Shown here piece after piece: positions 36,626 to 45,089 of a DNA stretch of 63,144 nucleotides. The notes below the pieces were generated by a model. The model saw nothing but the letters and a program-made list of their open reading frames with translations, searched no databases and was not told where the DNA came from. How positions within the stretch are numbered: position 1 is the first letter of the stretch; each line of letters opens with the position of its first letter. The translations under genes and the position numbers were made by a program. This DNA comes from Bacteroidaceae bacterium (GTDB lineage: Bacteria; Bacteroidota; Bacteroidia; Bacteroidales; Bacteroidaceae): contig JAIKWU010000054.1 of NCBI GenBank assembly GCA_024684455.1, positions 1-63,144 on the forward strand. The letters are read 5' to 3'.

Positions 36626-36724
36626 ATGTTGCTCTCCTCTTTCGGAAAGCGAGTGCAAAGGTAAGAATAAAAGTACAAAGTACAAAGAACTAAGTACAAA
36701 AATTTTACAGAAGACCGTAAAAAA

Positions 36725-37603
36725 TTATTGATAGAACTCTTTTTTGCCAGCGCTGAGGGTATTCTTCATGAGCGAGCAGATGGTCATGGGGCCTACGCCG
36801 CCTGGCACAGGAGTGATGGCAGAACAGAGGGGTGCCACGTTGTCAAAATCGACGTCGCCGCAGAGGCGGTAGCCGCTCTTGCGCGTTGAGTCGGGCACTC
36901 GTGTCGTACCTACGTCGATGACGACGGCGCCTGGCTTGACCATGTCGGCTGTGACGAAGTGGGGCGTTCCGATGGCGGCGATGATGATGTCGGCCTGGCG
37001 GCATTCTTCCTTCAGGTTGGTGCTGTGGCTGTGGCAGACGGTAACGGTGGCGTCGCCTGGCTGACGTTTCTGCATCATGAGCGTGGCCATGGGCTTGCCG
37101 ACGATGTTGCTGCGGCCGAGGATGACGCATTTCTTGCCACTCGTCTCGATGTGGTAGCGGCGCAGGAGTTCGAGGATGCCGTTGGGGGTGGCGGAGATGT
37201 AGCAGGGCAGCCCGATGGACATGCGGCCCACGTTGATGGGGTGGAAGCCATCGACGTCCTTGCGGTAGTCAATCGCCTCGATGACCCTTTGTTCGCTGAT
37301 GTGGCGGGGTAGGGGCAGTTGGACGATGAAGCCGTCGATGTCGTCGTTGCGGTTCAGTTCATCGACCTTGCGAAGCAGTTCTTCTTCGGTCACGTCGGCT
37401 TCGTAGCGGATGAGCGTCGAGGTGAATCCACATTGCTCGCAGGCAATCACTTTGTTCTTCACGTAGGTCTCGCTTCCGCCGTCGTGTCCGACGAGGATGG
37501 CGGCGAGGTGCGGACGTTTGCCGCCTGAGGCGACGATGCGTGCCACCTCTTCTGCAATCTCGGCCTTGATGGCTGTTGCCGTTGCTTTTCCGTCGATAAT
37601 CAT
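36725..37603 (-). CDS. folD: Bifunctional methylene-tetrahydrofolate dehydrogenase/cyclohydrolase
   Basis: This 292-residue enzyme interconverts 5,10-methylene-, methenyl- and 10-formyl-tetrahydrofolate. Signatures are [19 protein letters not shown] with the catalytic Lys, [27 protein letters not shown] and the NADP loop [14 protein letters not shown], ending [19 protein letters not shown]. The ATG at 37601-37603 (MIIDGKAT) is chosen; a longer frame would be read from the palindromic element in the spacer. It is 63 bases behind ffh and probably co-transcribed. Confidence 0.97.
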   Translation of the reverse strand: MIIDGKATATAIKAEIAEEVARIVASGGKRPHLAAILVGHDGGSETYVKNKVIACEQCGFTSTLIRYEADVTEEELLRKVDELNRNDDIDGFIVQLPLPRHISEQRVIEAIDYRKDVDGFHPINVGRMSIGLPCYISATPNGILELLRRYHIETSGKKCVILGRSNIVGKPMATLMMQKRQPGDATVTVCHSHSTNLKEECRQADIIIAAIGTPHFVTADMVKPGAVVIDVGTTRVPDSTRKSGYRLCGDVDFDNVAPLCSAITPVPGGVGPMTICSLMKNTLSAGKKEFYQ

Positions 37604-37621
37604 AAAAACGAATATTAGAAA

Positions 37622-37666
37622 GTGACTACTTCCTCCCATTCAGGGGAGGGCAGGGGGAGGGGTCTC
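37622..37666. repeat. G/C-rich palindromic element, copy 3 (intergenic)
   Basis: GTGACTACTTCCTCCC, a short loop, AGGGGAGGGCAGGGGGAGGG, then GTCTC. It fills the ffh-folD spacer and abuts the ffh stop codon. This is the only clear copy outside coding sequence. Confidence 0.85.
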
Positions 37667-39010
37667 TTACCTTCTCCTTCTGCCCATCATGCGTGGCATA
37701 CCTGGGATGTTGGGCATGGCCTGCTTGTTGGTCATCATGTGCATCATCTTGCGCATCTGCTCAAACTGCTTGGTGATACGGTTGATTTCGTCGATGTTGA
37801 CACCGCAGCCTTTAGCGATGCGTTGCTTGCGGCTGAGGTTGATGACATCGGGGTGCTCACGTTCGTATGGTGTCATCGAGCCAATCATGGCCTCGACGTT
37901 CTTGAAGGCGTTGTCGTCGATGTCGATGTCCTTCAGAGCCTTGCCCATGCCTGGAATCATGCCCATGAGGTCCTTGACGTTGCCCATCTTCTTAATTTGC
38001 TGGATTTGGGAGATGAAGTCGTTGTAGTCAAACTTGTTCTTCGCCATCTTCTTCTCCAGACGCTTGGCTTCCTCCTCGTCAAACTGCTGCTGCGCACGTT
38101 CGACGAGCGAGACGATGTCGCCCATGCCGAGGATGCGGTCGGCCATGCGTTCGGGGTGGAAGACGTCGAGGGCTTCCATCTTCTCGCCTGTTCCGACGAA
38201 CTTGATGGGCTTATCGACGACGGTACGGATGGAGAGGGCTGCACCACCACGGGTGTCGCCGTCGAGTTTGGTCAGGATGACGCCGTCGATTTCGAGGCGT
38301 TCGTTGAAGGTCTGAGCCGTGTTGACGGCATCCTGGCCCGTCATGGCATCGACGACGAGGAGGGTTTCATGGGGATTGACAGCGGCTTTGATGCGCTCAA
38401 TCTGCTGCATCAGTTCTTCGTCGATGCTCTGGCGGCCCGCTGTATCGATGATGACGACGTCGTTGCCGTTCTGGCGTGCCTCAGCGATGGCGTTCAGGGC
38501 TACCTGAATCGGGTCGGTGGCACCCATCTCGAGGTGGATAGGCACATTCACCTGTTCGGCCAACACGCGCAACTGCTCCATGGCAGCAGGACGGAAGGTG
38601 TCGCAGGCAGCCAGCAACGGGCGCTTGCGCATCTTCGTCTTGAGCAGCAGGGCGAGTTTTCCGCTCATCGTCGTCTTACCGGCACCGTTCAGACCAGCCA
38701 TCAGGATGACGGCAGGACGAGCGTCGAGGTTCAGTTCGGTGGCTTTACCGCCCATAAGGGCAGCCAGTTCGTCGTGCACAATCTTGACCATCAGTTGGCC
38801 AGGCTTCAGACTGGTCAGCACGTTCTGTCCCAGCGCCTTCTCTTTCACCGTGTCGGTGAATGTCTTGGCTACTTTATAGTTGACGTCGGCCTCGAGCAGT
38901 GCCTTGCGCACGTCCTTGAGGGTTTCGGCGACGTTGATTTCGGTGATTTTGCCTTCACCCTTCAGTATTTTGAACGACCGTTCTAATCGCTCCGATAAGT
39001 TCTCAAACAT
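37667..39010 (-). CDS. ffh: Signal recognition particle protein Ffh
   Basis: A 447-residue GTPase that, with SRP RNA, delivers membrane proteins to the translocon. An N domain (MFENLSERLERSFKIL) is followed by the G domain (GLNGAGKTTMSGKLA, DTFRPAA, IIDTAGR, TKLDGDTRGG) and the Met-rich M domain (MGMIPGMGKALK, MRKMMHMMTNKQAMPNIPGM) that binds RNA and signal peptides. Length is normal. A probable SRP RNA gene lies 1.2 kb away at 40207-40301. Confidence 0.98.
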   Translation of the reverse strand: MFENLSERLERSFKILKGEGKITEINVAETLKDVRKALLEADVNYKVAKTFTDTVKEKALGQNVLTSLKPGQLMVKIVHDELAALMGGKATELNLDARPAVILMAGLNGAGKTTMSGKLALLLKTKMRKRPLLAACDTFRPAAMEQLRVLAEQVNVPIHLEMGATDPIQVALNAIAEARQNGNDVVIIDTAGRQSIDEELMQQIERIKAAVNPHETLLVVDAMTGQDAVNTAQTFNERLEIDGVILTKLDGDTRGGAALSIRTVVDKPIKFVGTGEKMEALDVFHPERMADRILGMGDIVSLVERAQQQFDEEEAKRLEKKMAKNKFDYNDFISQIQQIKKMGNVKDLMGMIPGMGKALKDIDIDDNAFKNVEAMIGSMTPYEREHPDVINLSRKQRIAKGCGVNIDEINRITKQFEQMRKMMHMMTNKQAMPNIPGMPRMMGRRRR

Positions 39011-39030
39011 AGATATTGTTTTTTAATAAA

Positions 39031-39091
39031 ACAGGATTGATGGGATTTTGAGGATTATTGGCAACAATCCTATTCATCCTTATAATCCTGT
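39031..39091. repeat. AATCCT-type palindrome overlapping the dedA stop
   Basis: ACAGGATTGATGGGATTTTG and its imperfect complement ending ATCCTTATAATCCTGT, followed by TTTTTTT. It looks like a terminator, but its right arm encodes the last residues of the DedA protein. A related perfect palindrome lies at 40502-40570. Confidence 0.55.
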
Positions 39092-39723
39092 GTTTTTTTT
39101 ACACCTTGATAAATCAGGTAAATCACGATGGCGATGAGTAGCGCGATGCACGTGTAGCCGATGATGTGGCTGTAGCGTGAAATCGTCTGAATCAGTGTGT
39201 CCTTGTCCACCTGCGTGTGGCAGGCATAGCCGATGGCTACGAGGATGCCGTTCCACAATCCTGCACCCAGACAGGTGTAGAGGATGAAACTGCCGAGGTT
39301 CATGCGGGCCAGTCCGGCAGGGATGGAAATCAACTGGCGGATGGCGGGAATCATGCGTCCGATGAGCGTCGAGATGGCACCGTGGCGGTCGAAGTAGGCC
39401 TCCGCCTTTTCCACCTTCCTCGGGTTGATGAGGCACATGTGCCCGAAGCGGCTGTTGGCGAAGGCATAGACGATGGGGCGTCCCAGAAAGTACGACAGTC
39501 CGTAGTTGATCATGGCCCCGATGAGTGCCCCGAGCGTACCGCTCAGGATGACCATCGGCACGGACATCTCGCCCGTCTCGGCCGCCATGTAGGCCGCCGG
39601 TATCATCACCACCTCGCTCGGGAACGGGATGAACGAACTCTCGATGGCCATGAACAGGATAATCCACCCATAGTTCAGGTTCTCCAACGCTCCTTGCGAC
39701 AAATTTACAATTAGTTCTTCCAT
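39070..39723 (-). CDS. DedA-family membrane protein
   Basis: A 217-residue inner-membrane protein with several helices. Family segments are ESSFIPFPSEVVMIPAAYMA, GALIGAMINYGLSYFLGRP, FDRHGAISTLIGRMIPAIRQ and LISIPAGLARMN. DedA proteins act in membrane homeostasis, probably as lipid scramblases or transporters. The start at 39721-39723 begins the conserved MEELI; the longer upstream frame runs through repeats. TACCTTTG on the minus strand (39841-39848) is the promoter. Confidence 0.93.
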   Translation of the reverse strand: MEELIVNLSQGALENLNYGWIILFMAIESSFIPFPSEVVMIPAAYMAAETGEMSVPMVILSGTLGALIGAMINYGLSYFLGRPIVYAFANSRFGHMCLINPRKVEKAEAYFDRHGAISTLIGRMIPAIRQLISIPAGLARMNLGSFILYTCLGAGLWNGILVAIGYACHTQVDKDTLIQTISRYSHIIGYTCIALLIAIVIYLIYQGVKKTQDYKDE

Positions 39724-40009
39724 TCGGTTGTTTTTTACTACGGAAAAACTCGGAAATTCTCGGAAAAACTCGGAAATTGTTGTTTTCTGTGTATTTCCGT
39801 TATTTTCCGTGTATTTCTGTTGTATCCGTTTTTGAGACTGCAAAGGTACGAATAAGTGAGCGGAATACAAAATGGAAAATGCATTTTTCGCATTTTTCGG
39901 CATAGCCCAGCGTTAGCAATCATTCTTCGTACTGCTTGAAACGCGCTGGAGGAAAGCATTTATGATTCTCTTTCAGTATCTCAAAAGTTGCTTTCAAGTC
40001 TGTCTGGAA

Positions 40010-40096
40010 TACCACTGCGCTGAAACTCTTGTACCACTGCGCTGAAACTCTTGTACCACCGCGTTGAAACTTTTGTACCACCGCGCTGAAACTTTT
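40010..40096. repeat. Array of CCACTGCGCTGAAACTCTTG repeats
   Basis: Four direct copies of a ~22-base unit (CCACYGCGYTGAAACTYTTGTA). It is the most regular of the four arrays in this family. It lies in the 483-base gap before the SRP RNA; 39864-40009 holds no gene I can support. Confidence 0.75.
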
Positions 40097-40206
40097 TTCT
40101 GAACCACAGTACCTTTTTTCCTGCACTTTTTTTGTCTTTCCCTTGCACGTTTGAAACTTTCTCCGTACCTTTGCAACCGCTTTCCGAATGGAGGGCACCC
40201 AAACAT

Positions 40207-40301
40207 GGGTAAGTCCTGTACGGCCAGCTCCCTATAATCCTCCAGGGCTTGACCGCAGCAAAGGCGTTAGGTCGTAGCGGCGCGATACAGATTGCTTACC
40301 C
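40207..40301 (+). ncRNA. ffs: Signal recognition particle RNA (4.5S-type), probable
   Basis: A ~95-nt transcript closing with GGGTAAG (40207-40213) and CTTACCC (40295-40301), then CTGTA/TACAG, forming a long hairpin. The apical part CTCCAGGGCTTGACCGCAGC followed by AAAGG resembles the helix-8 region of SRP RNA (CAGG...GCAGCAA). A good promoter box TACCTTTG at 40166-40173 precedes it, and it sits five bases before tRNA-Thr. Identification rests on the stem, the CAGG/AGCA context and closeness to ffh. Confidence 0.72.
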
Positions 40302-40305
40302 ACCC

Positions 40306-40379
40306 GCCTCTTTAGCTCAGTTGGCCAGAGCACGTGATTTGTAATCTCGGGGTCGTTGGTTCGAATCCGACAAGAGGCT
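40306..40379 (+). tRNA. tRNA-Thr(TGT)
   Basis: A standard cloverleaf: acceptor GCCTCTT/AAGAGGC, D-arm AGCTCAGTTGGCCAGAGC, anticodon loop TTTGTAA (anticodon TGT), T-arm with GGTTCGAATCC and discriminator T. CCA is not encoded. It probably shares the SRP RNA transcript. Its last 16 bases plus two more are repeated at 40477-40494. Confidence 0.96.
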
Positions 40380-40494
40380 CAAAGTTTTTCTTGTGACGGC
40401 ATCGAAAGTATACTTTCAGATGACGACATCAAGGAAAAGTTTGAAAGCCTGCCTACGGCAGGTGTTTCGGATATTTAATCCGACAAGAGGCTCA
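40364..40494 (+). repeat. Duplicated tRNA-Thr 3' end (attachment-site-like direct repeat)
   Basis: AATCCGACAAGAGGCTCA occurs at 40364-40381 (inside the tRNA) and again at 40477-40494, 95 bases apart. Duplication of a tRNA 3' end is what tyrosine-recombinase integration leaves behind. No integrase or cargo lies between, so this would be an emptied site, or a degenerate second tRNA. Confidence 0.7.
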
Positions 40495-40501
40495 TCAAAA
40501 A

Positions 40502-40570
40502 TCAAGGATTTTAAGGATGAAAAGGATTGCTCAATACGAGAAAAATCCATGAAATCCTTAAAATCCTTGA
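40502..40570. repeat. Perfect 17-bp-arm palindrome before the helicase gene
   Basis: TCAAGGATTTTAAGGAT (40502-40518) pairs with ATCCTTAAAATCCTTGA (40554-40570). It lies ten bases before the helicase start codon and would place a hairpin in the mRNA leader. Confidence 0.75.
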
Positions 40571-40580
40571 CTTGTTAAGT

Positions 40581-43500
40581 ATGGTCATGGACAGTAAACA
40601 GATGTGGACGGAGGTCAGCGAGGTGTTTTTTTCCGAACAGTCGCTTCGGCAGAAATATACCTTGCTGTATGGGGTGCTCGACCGTGTGTGCATTGAGTTG
40701 ACGACTGGGCTCAATGCCCACTACAACAGCCTTTTCACACGTCTGCAGGTGCTGTGTCGTATGCATGAATATCCGTTGACGGCAGTGGATACCATGCGAT
40801 GGCGGGCGCGTCAGGTAAAGCAGGGTGGTTACGAACCGGATGAGGCGGAGTTTCTTCAAGACGTCAAGGCGCTCAGCGATGCATTGTGCCGTTTTACCGA
40901 CAGCAGGTTGCCGTTGAAACTGCGTCGTGCCTTGCCCGACCGTGTGATGCCTTCAGCCGTTCGTCCTGCCCGAAACCGCAAGCAGAAGCGTCAGCGTTTT
41001 GTGGCTGTCAGTCGTGACGAACGTTTTATCTATGCACGCACGGCTGACGACCCTTCGGTCGACCTGCTTCGCATCGACTTTACCCTCAATGAACACACGC
41101 AGCAGACAGCCGCCTATGTCGAGGCAGACATGGCTTTTAACTGCGTCGCTTTCACTGTTGACAAGGACGACATCTATTACCCTACGATTCTGGTGCTGGA
41201 GCCCGACTACCTCATCGACGTCAGTGCGCTGACCTCGTGTGTGCGTCCATACGGCTCGAGTCCGTTCAACTATCTGCTAAAGAAGTTTACCGACAAGCCT
41301 GAGAGCCGTGCTATTCTGCTCGGACATGTTGCCAACCAGATGCTCGACGATTGTGTGAACGATGCCGATGCCTCCTACGAAAATAGTGTGCAGCGTGCTT
41401 TCCGCGATCATCTTCTCGACTTCTGCACGGCCGAGGGCATCAATGCCCAGTTCTTTGCTGAATGCCGCCAGCAGTTCGACCATATCAAGCAGACGGTGCA
41501 GTCGCTCAACCTGTCCGAAGGCGGTGCCCAACTCGAACCCTCCTTTTTCTGCGAGACCTTAGGCTTGCAGGGGCGTTTCGACCTCCTTGCCAATGATTTT
41601 ACAAAGTTGCTCGAGTTGAAGTCTGGCAAATGGAACGAGGCTCGCCGTTCAGTACAGCGTGAACACCTGCTCCAGATGTTGCTTTACAAGGAAATTCTCT
41701 ACTACAACCTCGACGTCAGGCAGAACCAGTGTGCCGGCTATCTCCTCTATAGCAAATACCCCTATTTGCTTGAGCAGCGTAGTGCCCAGCAGATGGTACA
41801 GGAAGTGTTGACGCTGCGCAACCGTATTGTTGTTCTCGAACGCTGGCTCTGTGCAGGCCGAGGCCGCGAATTTCTCAGCAAACTGACCGCCGACCTGCTT
41901 TGGCAGGACAAGACCCTCAATCAGAGTTACTGGGAACGTTACTTCCGTCCCGAAATCGACGCGATTCTCCACGCCTTGCACACTGCTGATGACCTTACGA
42001 AGGACTATTTCTATACGTTCCTTCAGTTCATCGAACGTGAGCACATGTTAGCCAAAGTGGGCGACAGCCGTATCGAATCGACGCGGGGCATGGCTTCGCT
42101 CTGGAATGCCGATGCCGACCTCAAACACGAGAACGGCGACCTGCTCATCGGTCTGAGGCTGAAAGAACAGCGTCGTGAGCAGCATCTCATCACCTCCCTC
42201 TGTTTCGCCTTCGATGCTTCACAGGATAGTCAACCCAGTTTCCGTGCAGGTGATGCCGTCGTGCTCTACCAGCGGGACCAAGCCACGGACAACGTGACCA
42301 ACCGTCAGGTCCTTCGTGCCACCGTTGAACACATCGCCCCCGATACTGTCTGGCTCCAACTCCGCACCCCCCTGCGAGCCTCTACATTCGACTCCCAGCA
42401 CCCCACCTTCCACACCTACATGGCACTTGAGCACGACCATGTCGAATCCTCCTTCCGCAGCCTCTACAGCGGACTGTTCGCTATGCTGACCACCACACCC
42501 AGCCGTCGTGCCCTGCTGCTTTGTCAGCGACAGCCCACAGCCGACGATTTCCAACTCATTGTCGGCCCCCCAGGCACAGGTAAGACGAGCGTGACCCTCA
42601 GACGGATGGTCGAGACGATGCACGGAGAGGAGAAACGTTTGCTGCTCACTGCCTACACCAACCGTGCCGTCGATGAAATCTGTGAAATGACGGAGCAGAC
42701 AGGAATCCCATACCTCCGCATCGGCAAACCACTTTCTTGCGACGAGAAATACCGCCACCGACTATTGGTGAATGTGACACAGAATTTCAGTAAACGGTCA
42801 GAAATTATTGACATTCTGCAAAATACGCCTATTATCATTGGAACCGTCTCGTCGCTAACCTCCCACCTCAACATCTTTGACCTCCTCCAATTCGACGTCC
42901 TCATCATCGACGAAGCCTCACAGATACTCGAACCCCAACTGCTTCCGTTGCTCTGTCGCCATCAGGGCAAGTTTGTGATGATTGGCGACCACAAGCAACT
43001 GCCCGCTGTCGTCCTACAGTCAGCGCAACAGACCGAAGTGCAGACGCCAGCACTGCGAGCCATCGGACTCGCCAACTGCCGCAACTCCCTCTTCCAGCGA
43101 CTCTGTCAGTGGGCGACCGCCACGGGCTGCACCGACCTGCTCTGCTTCCTGAACCGTCAGGGCCGGATGCACCCCTGCATCTCCACCTTCGCCAGCCGAC
43201 AGTTCTATGGCGGTCGTCTCGACATCGTTCCTCTGCCACACCAGCAGGCCGACCTGCCCTATATATTATATGCCCCCGAAGAGCGTATCGTTGCCACCCG
43301 TCGGGTTGCCTTTTTCGACGTGCCCACCCCGTCGCTGTCCGAACGTCAGCCCAAGATGAACGAGGCAGAGGCACAGCAAGTCGCACGCATCGCCCAGATG
43401 TTGCAGCACCTGCACCACGAAAACAACCTGCCTTTTGTACCCTCGCGTCAAGTCGGCATCATCGTTCCCTTTCGCCGACAGATTGCAGCCGTGCGCCGAG

Positions 43501-43787
43501 CCCTTCTGCAGGCAGGCATCGACGATGCCTCGCAGATGGTCATCGACACCGTCGAACGTTATCAGGGAAGTCAGCGCGACATCATCCTCTATGCCACTAC
43601 TGTCAGCCAGCCCTACGAACTCGATTTGCTCTCCGACATCGTCAAGATGGACGACGGGACGTCTGTTGACCGCAAACTCAACGTTGCCGTCACACGTGCC
43701 CGCCAGCAGTTCTTTCTCGTCGGCAGCCGTCGGTTGCTGATGCAGAACCCGCTTTACGCTTCTCTCATCCATTATTTAGAGGCATAG
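40581..43787 (+). CDS. Dna2-like nuclease-helicase (Cas4-type nuclease fused to SF1B helicase)
   Basis: A 1068-residue protein. Residues ~320-380 carry PD-(D/E)xK nuclease motifs in Cas4/Dna2 order: GLQGRFDLL (Asp), LLELKSGKW (Glu and Lys) and HLLQMLLYKEIL (Gln, Tyr). The typical Dna2/Cas4 iron-sulfur cysteine pattern is not evident. Residues ~660-1060 are a Upf1/Dna2-type helicase: Walker A GPPGTGKTS (~664), TNRAVDEI, Walker B LIIDEASQ (~775), GDHKQLPAVV, VDTVERYQGSQ-type motif V and NVAVTRARQ (motif VI). ATGs at 40581 and 40587 are both possible. It probably processes DNA ends in repair; a defence role is an alternative without direct evidence. Confidence 0.85.
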   Translation: MVMDSKQMWTEVSEVFFSEQSLRQKYTLLYGVLDRVCIELTTGLNAHYNSLFTRLQVLCRMHEYPLTAVDTMRWRARQVKQGGYEPDEAEFLQDVKALSDALCRFTDSRLPLKLRRALPDRVMPSAVRPARNRKQKRQRFVAVSRDERFIYARTADDPSVDLLRIDFTLNEHTQQTAAYVEADMAFNCVAFTVDKDDIYYPTILVLEPDYLIDVSALTSCVRPYGSSPFNYLLKKFTDKPESRAILLGHVANQMLDDCVNDADASYENSVQRAFRDHLLDFCTAEGINAQFFAECRQQFDHIKQTVQSLNLSEGGAQLEPSFFCETLGLQGRFDLLANDFTKLLELKSGKWNEARRSVQREHLLQMLLYKEILYYNLDVRQNQCAGYLLYSKYPYLLEQRSAQQMVQEVLTLRNRIVVLERWLCAGRGREFLSKLTADLLWQDKTLNQSYWERYFRPEIDAILHALHTADDLTKDYFYTFLQFIEREHMLAKVGDSRIESTRGMASLWNADADLKHENGDLLIGLRLKEQRREQHLITSLCFAFDASQDSQPSFRAGDAVVLYQRDQATDNVTNRQVLRATVEHIAPDTVWLQLRTPLRASTFDSQHPTFHTYMALEHDHVESSFRSLYSGLFAMLTTTPSRRALLLCQRQPTADDFQLIVGPPGTGKTSVTLRRMVETMHGEEKRLLLTAYTNRAVDEICEMTEQTGIPYLRIGKPLSCDEKYRHRLLVNVTQNFSKRSEIIDILQNTPIIIGTVSSLTSHLNIFDLLQFDVLIIDEASQILEPQLLPLLCRHQGKFVMIGDHKQLPAVVLQSAQQTEVQTPALRAIGLANCRNSLFQRLCQWATATGCTDLLCFLNRQGRMHPCISTFASRQFYGGRLDIVPLPHQQADLPYILYAPEERIVATRRVAFFDVPTPSLSERQPKMNEAEAQQVARIAQMLQHLHHENNLPFVPSRQVGIIVPFRRQIAAVRRALLQAGIDDASQMVIDTVERYQGSQRDIILYATTVSQPYELDLLSDIVKMDDGTSVDRKLNVAVTRARQQFFLVGSRRLLMQNPLYASLIHYLEA

Positions 43788-43949
43788 AAACTAAGTTTTT
43801 CTGCGGTGTACGCTGTGTTCGTCCTCCTCCTACTGTCCCAGACTACCCAGAAAATGGTAAAAATGAGTCGGAACATCAGAAATGCAGGGTGCAAACTTGC
43901 GTAACCCATTGAAAAGTCTTAACTTTGCACTCAGAAACGAAACAATCTG

Positions 43950-45089
43950 ATGGAAACGAAACAAATCGTCTGGGAAGATTTGGGCGTAAAGGCGGAGATG
44001 TCTGTCTTTGCGCCGGAAGGAGGTGTGGCGGAGATGCATGCCATCTTGCATGTGGAACCGTGCGGCGAGATGTTTGCGGGTCAGTTGGCTCGCCTCTATG
44101 CCGCAGAAGAACGTCTGGTGGAGGTGCCGGAGATGCAGGGCGCAACGCCTGTGATGAAACGCTACTTCCTCAGCGATGCCACAAATCAACGTCCACTGAT
44201 GAAGGACACGACGGATTGCGCCTGTTCCTACATTCAGCAGCAGCCGCTGGACGGCTCGAAAGTGGGCGTTTGGATCTATTTGCAACGCGGAACGGCGGTA
44301 TCGACGGAGAATGGCATCGTGGTGAGCAGCCACAATGGCTACAGACATCTTTGGCAGATGGGAATGTGCGAAAACCGTGGCGACGCTGCCTTGCAGACGG
44401 ACCACTTGCTCGTGAAGTACGAGGAGGCGCTGAAGCAGTTTGGTGCGACGTTGGAGCAGAACTGTATCCGCACGTGGTTCTTCGTGCGTGACGTGGACAC
44501 GCAGTATGGTGGCATGGTACGTGCGCGTCGTGAGAATTTCGAGGAGCAGGGGCTGACGAGCGAGACTCACTTCATCGCCTCGACGGGTATCGGCGGCGTG
44601 CCTGCCGACCCTCGTGCAATTATTCAGATGGGTACGTATGCGCTCATGGGATTTGAGGTGGAACAGCAGCACTATCTCTATGCTCGCACGCATCTGAATC
44701 CGACGTATGAATATGGTGTGACGTTTGAGCGCGGCACGTGTATGGAATATGGCGACCGCCGTCATGCCTACATCAGTGGTACGGCGAGCATCAACAACAA
44801 GGGCGAAGTGGTGCATGTGGGCGACATCGTCGGACAGATGCACCGAATGTGGGAGAATGTGGAGACGCTGCTGGCTGAGGCTGGTACGACGTTCGATGAC
44901 GTGATGCAAATCATTGTCTATCTGCGTGACTTGGCAGACTATGACGTGGTCGAAAGCAGGTTTAAGGAAAAGTTTCCGCATACGCCCTATATCATCACGC
45001 TGGCTCCTGTCTGCCGCCCTGCGTGGCTCATCGAGATGGAGTGCGTGGCGGTAAAGGAACAGAAGAATGAAAAGTTCAGGAATTTCTAA
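43950..45089 (+). CDS. RidA-superfamily protein with chorismatase-like N-terminal half
   Basis: A 379-residue cytoplasmic protein. The C-terminal ~120 residues are RidA/YjgF-like (AYISGTASINNKGEVVHVGD, TFDDVMQIIVYLRDLADY) and keep the Arg and Glu of the RidA active site in CRPAWLIEMECVA. The N-terminal half (LWQMGMCENRGDAALQTDHL, TWFFVRDVDTQYGG, FIASTGIGG) recalls FkbO/Hyg5-type chorismatases, which are built on the same fold. Promoter TAACTTTG is at 43920-43927. It overlaps the cytochrome biogenesis gene by 23 bases. Substrate unknown. Confidence 0.75.
   Translation: METKQIVWEDLGVKAEMSVFAPEGGVAEMHAILHVEPCGEMFAGQLARLYAAEERLVEVPEMQGATPVMKRYFLSDATNQRPLMKDTTDCACSYIQQQPLDGSKVGVWIYLQRGTAVSTENGIVVSSHNGYRHLWQMGMCENRGDAALQTDHLLVKYEEALKQFGATLEQNCIRTWFFVRDVDTQYGGMVRARRENFEEQGLTSETHFIASTGIGGVPADPRAIIQMGTYALMGFEVEQQHYLYARTHLNPTYEYGVTFERGTCMEYGDRRHAYISGTASINNKGEVVHVGDIVGQMHRMWENVETLLAEAGTTFDDVMQIIVYLRDLADYDVVESRFKEKFPHTPYIITLAPVCRPAWLIEMECVAVKEQKNEKFRNF

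Noticed and set aside
37601-37639. Longer FolD start (MGGSSHFL...)
   Set aside because: The extra residues are encoded by the spacer and the edge of the palindromic element and are absent from the FolD family start MxxDGKA.
37622-38986. 454-codon open frame on the plus strand opposite ffh
   Set aside because: Exact antisense of a clear Ffh gene; the translation is compositionally odd (Val/Asp/His-rich) with no domain, the usual mirror of a G/C-rich third-position bias.
10010-40096. CRISPR array, suggested by regular repeats at 40010-40096 and similar places
   Set aside because: Only four ~22-base units with no unique spacers of constant length, no leader and no cas genes.
40581-43787. Cas4 of a CRISPR system
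   Set aside because: The nuclease motifs are fused to a Dna2/Upf1 helicase and no other cas gene or array is present.
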